Positions 27,427 through 37,975 of a stretch of 64,000 nt of DNA are shown in pieces. Source of the DNA: Numida meleagris (taxonomy: Eukaryota; Chordata; Aves; Galliformes; Numididae); NCBI RefSeq assembly GCF_002078875.1, contig NC_034421.1, forward strand, positions 11,704,448 to 11,768,447, read 5' to 3'. Every line of letters starts with the position of its first letter. Position 1 is the stretch's first letter. Below the pieces are notes generated by a model, which searched no databases, was not told where the DNA came from, and saw only the letters and a list, made by a program, of their open reading frames with translations. Both the position numbers and the translations under genes were made by a program.

Positions 27427-30400
27427 AACAAAAAAAAACCAAGAACACCACAACTGAATTTATAGATAATTTATAGAACAGACATAATACCTTTTACGAT
27501 AAATTGATAAATTTCTGGCAGTAGCAGCAACACCCAGTCAATACTTGTCATTCCAAAGGCAGTTTAAGCTGATATTACATACACTCACGATTTTCTTCCT
27601 GCTTCATTATGCTGTTTTCCATGATGTAATGACATTATGGTATTGAAATGAGTACCATTTTGCACAGTTATTATCATTTTTATTAACCACAGTAACAATG
27701 GTTTTATATGATTTACAATTAGTCCACACAGGTGTTGGAACTAAATATCTTAGAAACTTTGGAAATTAAGCCAGTAACAAACAACTGTTATTTACTGACA
27801 TGTTTTAAGAAGGTTAGAGCCCTCTGTGTTTTATCTTCTGAAATTATTTTATTGTAGCTACTACAACTGGTGTAAAATTCTTGACTAAGACACATAGCCT
27901 TATTGTCACTCGGAGTGGTGGCTCTTCATCTTATGATTAATGGGCAGCTCAACTCACCGGTTAATTTAAAAATGCCGAACATTTTGCAAGCAAATTAATG
28001 GCCTTCAGAAATCTCAGCCAAATTGCATGAATGCAGATTTAGCAGGAGTGGAGATATACTGTAAGCAAAGAAGTCACAGCAACTTCAGCAACTTTGTTAG
28101 CACTGAAATAACTATTATTTCCTGATAATAGATTTTCAAACATTTTCTAAAATAGTAGTAGGAAGCAATCGCCACAGCTACAGGCCACAGCAATTCTCTT
28201 CCCAGATGACAAATAGATTCAAATGTATAATATAATAACATAATAATAATCTTTATGACCATAGATACTGTCAGCAGAAAAGAGAATCAAAAATACATAG
28301 TGAGGAGAAAAGAGCATCTGTTCTATATTTAAAGATTAAAACTGAATTGCAAAAGAAGTTTTGTAATGGTTGTAGACAGTTTTTACCACTGCTTACCTAT
28401 TTAGGATGACTCAGTAATAGTTAAATATTTCAATATATACTTGTAAATATCTATCCAGGCTACTATCTTACAGAGAAGACAACAAGGCAGTTTTGTATGC
28501 TTTAAAATAATAAAAAACATGCAGAATGTCAGCTTTTGAGTTATTCCTTTGTCATTACACTTTCAGCTACTGTGAGAGGTCAGCTGGAAAGGGCCACATG
28601 TACACAGCCACATATAATCACAGTTTGAAATGATCAGCTGAATTATGCAGTCCACACATACTAACACTGCACACACTGGGTACTGAAACCCTCTAGAATG
28701 TCTATAACACAAACATTCAAACACAAAGTATTTGTTCCTCAGCAAGTTTTTAACCTATCTGTAAGCTCTGTAATTCTGTCACGGTTGGCTTATCAAACAC
28801 CCAGTGTTCTTCTTTTTTGTACCTTAGCATACAGCTGTCACATTAAGAGCCTAATGCAAAACATCTTACGAAGAGTTGTGCCCAGGAACATGCTAAAAAC
28901 TTGTCCCGTAAATAATATCTACCTGATTCTAATCGTTTGTATAAGACTGATCAGTCGAAAATGGACAGCCAGGGAACTGAATCATATCTCAACTTATTTT
29001 TTTGTCTTTCTTTTCCAAGTCCACCCAGAGCCAGTCTGAAATATTTGGATGTGAAATGGCCACAAAAAAGTCTTCAGTGGAAATGCATCAATTTTTACTG
29101 TCTGACTAGATACAAGGTTTCGAGAAACGCCGTTCTATTCATATTCTGAATTGATAAAGGCCAAGAAAAATCTCAAAACCTCCTTCGATAATGCACTGAT
29201 TATTTTATAAGGAAAATGTTTTCTCGAACTCCCCAAGTCAAGAATCTTGAAATTAAAAAAACACCTCAGTCTCTGCAGACAAGAATCCAATGTTATCGAG
29301 GTGGTGGCACCTGTGAGTTCTGCTGAACTACAGCTAAAGCCAAAGTGTATTGGTTCGTTACCCTCCAGTGTAACAGACCACACTGAAGCACGGAACCTCT
29401 TCTGTAAATTGATGTTGATAGGTGCATTTGCCCAGTCCTGATAATGACAATTCTCACCTTACCTTAAAGCACAGAAATAGTCACACCGAATGGAAAATGT
29501 GACTGAAATCTGAATCTAAGACTTAGCCAACATTTACTATGCAAATAAACTAATATTTACTGGTTTTCTTTCCATTTGCCTTTCATTCCACTGCACTGCT
29601 TGAATTTTCATCTTGTATAATATCCCTGGGGTGTATCCTTTTTCTTCTATTCAACACATGCAAGAATATGTTAGCAGTTTCTCTCTGCAGTTCCAGAGAC
29701 TTCCTGAGTTTGATAATTAAAGGGTGGCTATTTTATTTTTACAGAGCTGCTAGCTTTCAGTTTAGTGCAGCTAACCAGATTATCTTTATTCGATACCTTT
29801 AAGCAGATTAAAAGTTTATCAATATATAAAATATATATCACAAGGAAAAACAATTAGTAGCCAAATTCAAGCCTATGGTCTTTTAAAAAGTGTAAACATA
29901 GTTTGGCATTAATGATTTTGAGAAAATAAGATAGCAAGATAGTCAAATTCATTAGCTGTAATGTTGATGCTTGGTTACAGTTCAAAAATCTAAACAAAAT
30001 CACCAGAAATTCTCAATAGCAACACTGTTGAAGACTCCAGGATCAGATGGGTTTCGGGTCTTAGTCTTTCAAAACTTCAAGACCAAAAACCAATATAATT
30101 CTAGTTCTTTGAAACAATACTGGAAACCTGCTATACATAAGAAATTTGCTTTAACTATTTTAAAATAGCCACAGAAAGAAGTGCGTGGAGTTTCTGCTCT
30201 TTGGTTTAATTTTACTTATACAGGCCTTTAAAAGACAGAAACACAACACATAAAGCTCAGTTAGTGAATCTACAGTCTTTTCATTTGATTGACGTTCAAC
30301 CAGTTTGGCTAGATAAACTTTTTCAGCTTGCTTTTTTGCCAAGCATTGCTTTTTGGATTCCCAGGATTATTCTGAACACTTTACAAGGAATCGCTGTTAT

Positions 30401-32054
30401 TTACTGAATTTCTGCACAAGTGGTTAGCGCTGAAATAAATCATCTCAGTGATGCTCACATACTTAAATACAAACCTAAAAAATAATCTGTGATATACAAA
30501 AGCTGTACTGTATGTGGTGAATACAGGACTAGTTTTGTTGCTGAGTGATCAAATTAGAACATATCTCTACAATATAGCATGCCTTCTTACGAAAGAAAAA
30601 AAAAGCAAAAAATATACATAAATAAAAAAAGATTATCTCCTCATAATAAGTGTCCTTGGTATTAAGGAAAAAAAAAACCAAAAACATCATAGTCTGGAGA
30701 ATTACATGCTAATGGGTACACTTTAATTTATTGCCAGCCCAATAGCTTTACTACTGACAAATACATGCAATGTGTGACTCTGATCCTACCGAGATTTATG
30801 CCTTGCTTTGGTAGATTCCATTATCAATAAATTGTTATCAATACCAATAAAAATTAAGAAATATATTTATTCTACAAAGCACCAGAGTCAGACCAAAAGG
30901 AATAATTATATTAAATACTTCCTAACAAAAATCCTATTTTTAATTGAGATCGAAAAAACTGAAGTTCTGGCTTTTTGTTTTCATTACTTGAAAATCTGAT
31001 TCTGCTCGACTGACAGGAAAGAAGAAAAGAGAGAGCTGGGCAGGAAGATTCACTTGGATCTTTCCCAGACTTCATAATAAATCAGCATCCCTTGACCATT
31101 TACCTGAGTCAAGTTAGTATTCTCTAGGTCAGCTGTCCTTTCTAGACTTTCATAACATAAAATTAAAAACAATAGAGATTATTGATTAATGACAAGAATA
31201 TATATGGCCAGTTCCATCTTTCAATAAAGAAAAAAAATCCATATCATTAAAAAATGGATTTGATTCAGTGTCCATAAATGTAAAAATGTGCATGTTTTAC
31301 TATTCTCTCAGGAATTTCTGTTTAACCCTCGAGTGTACTTTATGGCCCGCATTTCTGATTGACGTTCATGCATTAAGCAGAAATAGCATTATTCAAGAAG
31401 CTGAAAAGTCATAAAGCATAAAGCAATTCTGTACTGTCACAAAAGGGGCAATAACCAATAGTGTGAATTCAGGTAAACGTCTTGCTCCTTAAACATTATT
31501 TCCTTAAAGTGAAATATATCTCAGAACAGAATTTCCCTTACAAAACAACCAATAATTAATGAGTGAAAAGGACCAACTGCATTAGCTCAGTCATGCAGAC
31601 AATGACACAAAACACCGGCTTCAGAGTTTTACCCTATAACAAGCATTACGTTGCTGTAATGACCAGAAGTCTGGTATGAGAAGAAGCTCAATTACATTAT
31701 TTGCACAACATGAGGAGACACTTCATACAATACAAATTTCAGTCGGGACAATGAAAAGTAACACAGCTGGTAATGCAACATTAATGCCGAACATCATAAC
31801 CTCAGTAATTACTGAGTGAACCACAGACAAGCTTTTCTTGTGATTTTCAACCCTAAACCAAGTTCAGAAACGAATTCATTGATTAAGGAAAGTAAATGAC
31901 CTGTTTTTGTAATTGCTCCCATATTACCAACCTAAGGAAAAACTGACAACAAACGTTGCCACATGATTAACTATATTCCCACTTGAAGTAGTGTCATTCA
32001 TGCATGGAATTGCACAAGTTCTTGCATCCTCAACAAACACAGGTATGTTCTGGG
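27427..32054. other. unique AT-rich non-coding DNA
   Basis: No gene or repeat family recognised. Overlapping frames on both strands around 28698-29441 look superficially protein-like but have no supporting motif or splice structure that I could establish. Confidence 0.5.
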
Positions 32055-32505
32055 AGTGGCTCTGGCTGAAATGAAGTTGATTTTCTTCACAGCATCCCAT
32101 ATGTTGCTGGTTTAGATTTGTGTCCAGAACAATCCTGACAACACACCTGCTTTAGCTCTTGCTGAGCCTGGTGGCACAGGCTGCTGCTCCTCACTCTGTC
32201 TACCCAGAAGGTATGCTCAGGATAGACAAGGTGTTGGGGAGGAATGCAGCTGGGACAGGTAACCCAACTGACCAACCAGATATCCCATGCTGTATAACAC
32301 CACGCTCAGCAATACAATTCTTCCAAAGGAGCCACTGCAGGGGGACTGGCACCAGTCTGCTGGTGGGAGCTGAATGACTGCCTCTGAATCACTCTTTAAT
32401 GCCACTCCTTCATGTACTACACTGCTTTTATTTTGATCCATGAGGTTATCTTGGTTTTGTTCTTTCGTTTCTCTTCCTCCACCCCAGTGGGGTGGAGTGA
32501 GTACA
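32055..32505 (+). mobile_element. avian endogenous retrovirus LTR, forward copy, decayed
   Basis: Same LTR family as at 12901-13403 but in forward orientation. It opens with ctggctgaaatgaagttgat, the 5' edge of the family. It then passes the atcccatatgttgctgg, cagctgggacaggtaaccca and ccatgctgtataacacc blocks and the gagccactgcaggggg block. It ends in ttcctccaccccagtgg near 32475 and seems to lose its last few dozen bases after 32505. No internal retroviral genes follow, so it is a solo or truncated LTR. I see no convincing target-site duplication. Short open frames within it are accidental. Confidence 0.65.
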
Positions 32506-32756
32506 GATAACAAATGTTAGAAGTCAAAACCAGGACTGAAAGTTTATCTGAAATTTAACAGGAATAAACACATATGAAAGGACTTCACATAATATGTAAA
32601 CACTTGAAAATGAACACTTGAAAATGAAAACAAACCACGTCATTCTGGAGTAGTCCCTGACTTAAAAATCTTTCAATGTGGTAAATATTTACATATATGC
32701 ATGTATACGTGTGTAACTAATATACAATATTAATTCAAAGTGTAGATTTGAAAATT
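32506..32756. other. unique spacer with small direct repeats
   Basis: Holds a perfect 14-bp tandem duplication (aacacttgaaaatg twice, 32599-32626) and a 26-nt alternating pyrimidine-purine tract (32690-32715). Nothing else is recognised. Confidence 0.7.
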
Positions 32757-32948
32757 ATAGAATCATAAAGGTTGGAAAAAACCACAAAGATCACCTAGTC
32801 CAACCATCAACCCACCCCCACCATGCCCACTAAATCACATCCCTCAGTGCCACTTCTCCACATTTTTTGAACACCTCCAGGGATGGTGACTGCACCATTT
32901 CCCTAAGCAGACTGTGCCAATACCTCACCACCCTTTCTAGAAATCATT
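32757..32948 (-). mobile_element. CR1 LINE short 3' fragment
   Basis: The antisense 3' end atagaatcataaaggttgga is followed by accacaaagatcacctagtc, ccaaccatcaacccacc and the tttgaacacctccagggatg block. It stops after ccctttctagaaatcat near 32948. Reverse strand, strongly 5'-truncated; contains mainly 3' UTR and the last codons of ORF2. Confidence 0.92.
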
Positions 32949-34034
32949 AGTCACATATAGGCACTCTGCAATAAAACGTGCTTGGGAAAGACCTTTATCC
33001 CACACAAAGTCCGGACAACTCTGGCAAGCATCAATCGATATAACTTTATTCTAGCATGTAAAGTCATTTCACTTTCTAACACTTGCTTTGTTAACTTGCA
33101 AAGTTAAATGTGAAAGTAGGTGTGGGAACTGATAAAATCATTGTTTGATTATAGTGGTAATCAATACTTTCTTTCAAGTACGGAAAACAAGCTAAACCCT
33201 GAGATTTAAAATACATCTCTGGACTATGTGCATGAGAAGCAGCTTGCATTCCAGTCGTTTTCTGAAATGCTGTCCATTTAAGACCAATTCAAAACCAGCA
33301 CTTCTTAACAAAGGGTACCTGGACAGACTCCCAAGTTCTGACAGCTCTGACATGGCATGTAAAATTTCATCTAGACTTGATCTGGTTCCCAACCATATGA
33401 TGGTTTGTGCATTCCAGTATAACCCACTAGCTGCTATCATTCAGCTGTTTTTTTTTTTCAGAGAACAGACAGCAGGAAGAGGAAAAAAAAAGTCTGGTAA
33501 AAATAAGTTTCTCTTACTAACCTACTTCATGGAATTAACTGAATGGTCCTGCTCTAAAAATCTGGATTAGAAAGTTAAAAGTTTGACAAAAGATAATCTT
33601 GTGACAAGAGTTCCATTTGATGTTCCAAAGTATGCTCCTTTCAGAATATTTGATGAAGGAGCACAAGGCTTTCTTACAACTGAAATATAGGGAGCTCCCT
33701 AACTCACGTCAGAAGGGAAAAATAAGTAAATGAGTGCAAAGGGATCTGTGCAGTAATGCAAGGAAAGAGATAAGCAGATTGAAAGAATTAGACTGGAAGT
33801 AGTCTTCAGACAGGCGGTAAGAATAGGTATTTAGGTTGACAGTGGTGGAGATCAGGTTAGGCTGGGATGACTGTGTATGGATCAGGGAGCGCGACCTTTC
33901 CCAGCAGCAGGAACGGACTGATAAGGAGGAAATGGGCTATGTGAGAAGAATGGATAAGGGATAAAATGGGATTCAGAACAGACAGAAATACAATATCCTG
34001 AAAAGATCTGCTGGGGGAAAGGTAGGCCTCAAGA
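32949..34034. other. unique AT-rich non-coding DNA
   Basis: Nothing recognisable. Overlapping frames at 33192-33570 on both strands have no identifiable domain. Confidence 0.55.
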
Positions 34035-34225
34035 CAAATCGACCTCAGATGATCTCTAACCTCCACAAAGCAGAGTCAGCCCCAACATCAGACCAGGTTG
34101 CTCACATTGTTTTATACAGATACTTCTTGATGATCTTCAAGACTGGAGACTACAGAATCTCTTTGGCAAACTGTTCCAATGCTTAACCGTTCTCGTTACT
34201 AGAAAGAGTTCCTCCTTTTTTTAAC
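34035..34225 (-). mobile_element. CR1 LINE fragment, very degenerate
   Basis: The forward strand reads cctcagatgatctctaacct, then agtcagccccaacatcagac and caggttgctca. Further on come ctttggcaaactgttccaat and agaaagagttcctcc. These are the successive blocks of the antisense CR1 3' UTR and ORF2 end, at much lower similarity than the other copies. The terminal repeat is no longer visible. An ancient insertion. Confidence 0.7.
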
Positions 34226-35954
34226 ATTTGACCTTTATACTTCCATTCACAGACATACCAGTAACCCCTTGCTTTAAACCATGCTGCTACAAACAAAAGC
34301 AGACAGTTCTCCGAGGAAGAGAAAAGCCATTTGTAAGGTTATCTCAAGTTTTCATTTTTACCAACGTTAGCTGCCAGACTGTACAATCAATATTTTTCCA
34401 GTCATCTCTTTTAATAAAATCAAAAATCCAACTAGTATACAAAAACCTGCACTAGAATAAGCAGGAACAAGCAAATCTTTCAAAAATTAGGCTATGGTAC
34501 ACAAGGTTGTATGCCCAGACTTAACTCAGTTTGCTTTTGGTCATGATTTACAACCAATGGCATGTGAAGATCACACCATATTTTTTCCCCACAGGGCCTA
34601 TGCTGTGCTCACAGCACTCAATGGAAATAAAATAGACATAAAATGAGGATGGCGAAAGTTGGCAGAGAAAGAATGGCTCATGTTCTAGCCTGATCTAGAA
34701 AACCTATTACAATACTAAGTACACTGTGCTTATTGCATTTTTGAAACGCCTGCCTAGATGTGCCTGATGCACGGATATATCTGGAAATCATAGACACAAC
34801 CTGAAAGGATAAAAAATACCTTTGCAACAGCTGTATTCTTACAATGAATTAAACATTTGGAAGAAATGAGATCCTACAAGTTTCTCAATAATGTACCCGA
34901 AATTTATACATAAGTTGATTTTAAACTTACCCCTTTCTTTACTGTAAAATGAAAATAACACCTGCCTATCACAGCCTGCTGTTGGTCAAATGAAAACCAG
35001 TGAATGTTTGTGAACTCTTAAGACAATCCTGTAGTGACCAGAAGAGTTCACATGGGAAACTGTTTCTTCAGAACAGACAGAATTTGTAATTAGTGATACT
35101 TGGAACCGTAAATATAAGCAGGTCTATTGAATGGCTACTCACCGAGCAAATACAAATCTAAAGGAGGTAAGAATTCTGTAGCAAAACAATGAATCTACAA
35201 CATAGGGTCACATGACTAAAGTCTAGATCAAAATACGTGCATCTCTAAGGATACTGAAACGGAATTGTAAAAAGTTACTTTTATGACAGACTTCTATAAT
35301 TCAATTTGATTCTATGGTGTAATATGCTGAATATTGTAATATATATGAAAGTACTCATATTAAATTTTACATGCATTAACTAATTAAGTTAACAGTAATA
35401 GCCATCTAAAACAAATGCACTACGTCACTGGCACCATTCACCAGAGAAAAAGCAACCATCAAAACTATATCAGGTGAAGAACGAAAAGAGAGAAGATTGA
35501 AATTAATTTACCCAACCATGTATGAGAGACCTTCAAGAAGCTTTTACTCAACTGGAGTGCTCATAACATACTTTTTCAGGTAGGTTTTTAAGACATATTT
35601 CCAAAACTCAAGCAAAGGTTTTGTGAATTCGCTTGTTTATTTTGACTTAAATGTTAAAGGAATATTGTCTACCAGAATAAATTATGTTTAAGAGATTGTG
35701 ATAAAAGCAGAAGAACAAGCTTTTTGAGCATCCTGGGTGATGTTGTTGGGGAGTTGTATGGTATAAGCTTTTTTCCTGATTTTATTCCTGAAAGTAAAAA
35801 AAACCTTTTAGAAGAAAGACTGTATCTATATCAGACCTTCAAATCAAGAAATGCAAATTTATAAACCAAAAAAAGCATCAGAATGATTTAAAAATGTGAA
35901 AACAATAAAACTGATGGTTTAAGGATTACCAAGCCTACTGGATCAGTTTTCTTG
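34226..35954. other. unique AT-rich non-coding DNA
   Basis: No gene or repeat recognised. Confidence 0.55.
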
Positions 35955-36177
35955 CGCTGGGTGGGTTCAGCTGAAACATTAAGAAAAACCTTTTCACCAG
36001 CTCTTCATATAGTACTGTATTGAATCACAGAGATTTTATGCTCTCCACCTTTGCAGGTTTTGAAGACTTTGCTGGACAAAGCCATGGTTGATGGGATGTA
36101 ACGCTTGTTTCAATGGAAGATTAGACTCGACCACCTCCAGAAGTTCCACTCAGACAAATCTTTCTGACTGTGTGATA
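35955..36177 (+). mobile_element. CR1 LINE fragment, forward strand, degenerate
   Basis: Forward-strand CR1 end: acattaagaaaaaccttttc, a degraded middle, then tgcaggttttgaagactttg, ctggacaaagccatgg, gaagattagactcgaccacc and a decayed ttctgactgtgtgat in place of the terminal octamers. This is the end of ORF2 plus the 3' UTR. Many substitutions; old and inactive. Confidence 0.78.
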
Positions 36178-37354
36178 ACATATAAGAGCTACATTCATTG
36201 GGCCACAGTCACACACTCATTCTGAAACTAAAAAGGAATTGCTGTAGTTGCCTCTTCTAAAAAGACCCAACTTACAAGGAGAGGGGAGAAAAGAAAAAAA
36301 AAAAGAGAGAGAGAGACTGTGTATATGAAGAACTGAAGAGTATTTTCAGCCACTACAAGTGAGTAAAGATTGAATTATACTCCCTCGGGTGCAGTAAGGA
36401 ACACAATCTAATCCCACTAGGTCAATAACATTTTGTGCCAGTAAATCTACTTTATTTTTTACTTTACTCTTACCTTTCTCTATTGATTATTTTCATCGTT
36501 TTATCCATATAAAAGTTAGGTCACCTAGAAAACCTTATTACTGTAGTTAAAATTATCTAATGAAAACCAAACCAAGTATTTATGCTTGCAGAGAAGAAAA
36601 ACAACAATTTTCACAGGAAATTCAATAGCCTGTCCTGTTGTCAAACAAAACACCTAGATAAACCAGATGAGTTCATTTGTAACTCTGAATGAACTGTTTT
36701 GGTGGTGGTGTTTTTTTTCCTTTAATTTTGGCAAATGGTGGGAGAACTTTCTGAATTTTGCTTCAGTTTCAATGTATCCATGCAATTTCTCTTGCAGAAA
36801 TTGCTGCAATACATGTTCTGTAACTTGAATCCTAAGGCGAAAGTCATTGAGCTCAGCGGAAGAGAGAGTGCTCCTGAAGATACTTGTTCGCTGATTATTT
36901 CACTGAAGAAGATTTCCTTATAAACGTAGTGCAAAACTGGTTTTTTATTCTACTCAGGTTTTATCCTTATCCTTGTTTTTTTCAGACAGGAAGACTTGGT
37001 CACTATTCTACTGTATCTTTATCCTGTTAAACCGCTTTCAAAAGGCAAGCTGTAGGTTTTTGTAGCCATGATGTGACAGAGAACAGCTAGCTCTGGAGGA
37101 GTCAGAAGTAAGGATTGGATGGATAGCTGCCAGATTAGTTAAATCTAGTTAAGCCTACATCTTTTTTCATCTGCCTATTTTCCTTTGTGCCTATGACAAA
37201 GAACAACTTGAGGAGTTCAAAAACATACTAAACTAGCAGTTTACTACTGAACACCAAGAGGAGAAACATCCAAACATATCATTCATTACACATGGTCACA
37301 GATGTACACTGTCCATGGTATTACTGGTATCAAGGCGGAATATGGACATATATA
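36178..37354. other. unique AT-rich non-coding DNA
   Basis: Contains a purine-rich stretch with a short (GA)n at about 36290-36316; otherwise nothing recognised. Confidence 0.55.
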
Positions 37355-37898
37355 AAAGGGCTGCTCTGAAAGTAACGCCTCCTATTTCATTATGTCGGCC
37401 CTTGGCATCTGAGGCGGATGTTGGTGGGATGGCAGTAGAGGTTGAATCTTCCCATCAATATCCCGTTACATTTTGTTGCCATGTGACAGATGGCAGCAGA
37501 GGGGCACTCTGACAGAATGGTGCCTGACATGAAATGTCAGATGAAGCAAAAGTGTGTCACTGAATTCTTCCATGCAGAAAAAAAAGGCACCCAGTGACAT
37601 TCACTGATGCTTGATGAATGTTTATGGAGACCAAACAGTGGCTGTGAGCACAGTGAGCTGGTGGGTGGTGCGTTTCAGCATAGTGACCTTCGGTCACTAT
37701 GGTGGTGTGGATTTTGATGAGCGTGGCATTCAGACTCTTGTTCATCACTAGCGAAAATGCATAGGTAGTGGTGGTGACCACACTGAGAAATAGTCTTTTT
37801 CAGCTGAGAATTTGCTCTATCAAATAGTGTTATTGTGTTTTTTGTATCTGTTTTAACTTCCATGGAAGTAAGCAGGAGGCATTATTTTCAGAGCAACT
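37355..37898 (+). mobile_element. mariner (Galluhop-type) deletion derivative, copy 2
   Basis: A 544-bp element in forward orientation. The left terminal repeat is gctgctctgaaagtaacgcc and the right one, reverse-complemented, gttgctctgaaaataatgcc; TA dinucleotides lie directly outside both ends, as expected for mariner insertion. The interior retains the 5' UTR-like part, the start of the transposase N-terminal helix-turn-helix region, and then the last part of the gene, with the catalytic core missing. The join is in the same place as in copies 1 and 3. Unlike them, this copy has a perfect 10-bp inverted repeat at 37679-37701. Stops and indels exclude a functional protein. Confidence 0.93.
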
Positions 37899-37902
37899 TA
37901 CG

Positions 37903-37975
37903 CATGTATGTGTGTATATACATAATATTTATATAGTATATAATACTATATATACAGTGTGTATATATATATTGT
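37903..37975. repeat. TA/TG-rich simple repeat with palindrome
   Basis: A stretch of TATG, TATA and TGTATA units directly abutting mariner copy 2. It contains a perfect 10-bp inverted repeat with a 3-nt loop at 37930-37952. TA-rich DNA is the natural target of mariner, which fits the element sitting at its edge. Confidence 0.85.

Noticed and set aside
28698..29441. Overlapping frames on both strands around 29 kb
   Set aside because: Open on opposite strands at once, no recognised motif; likely chance.
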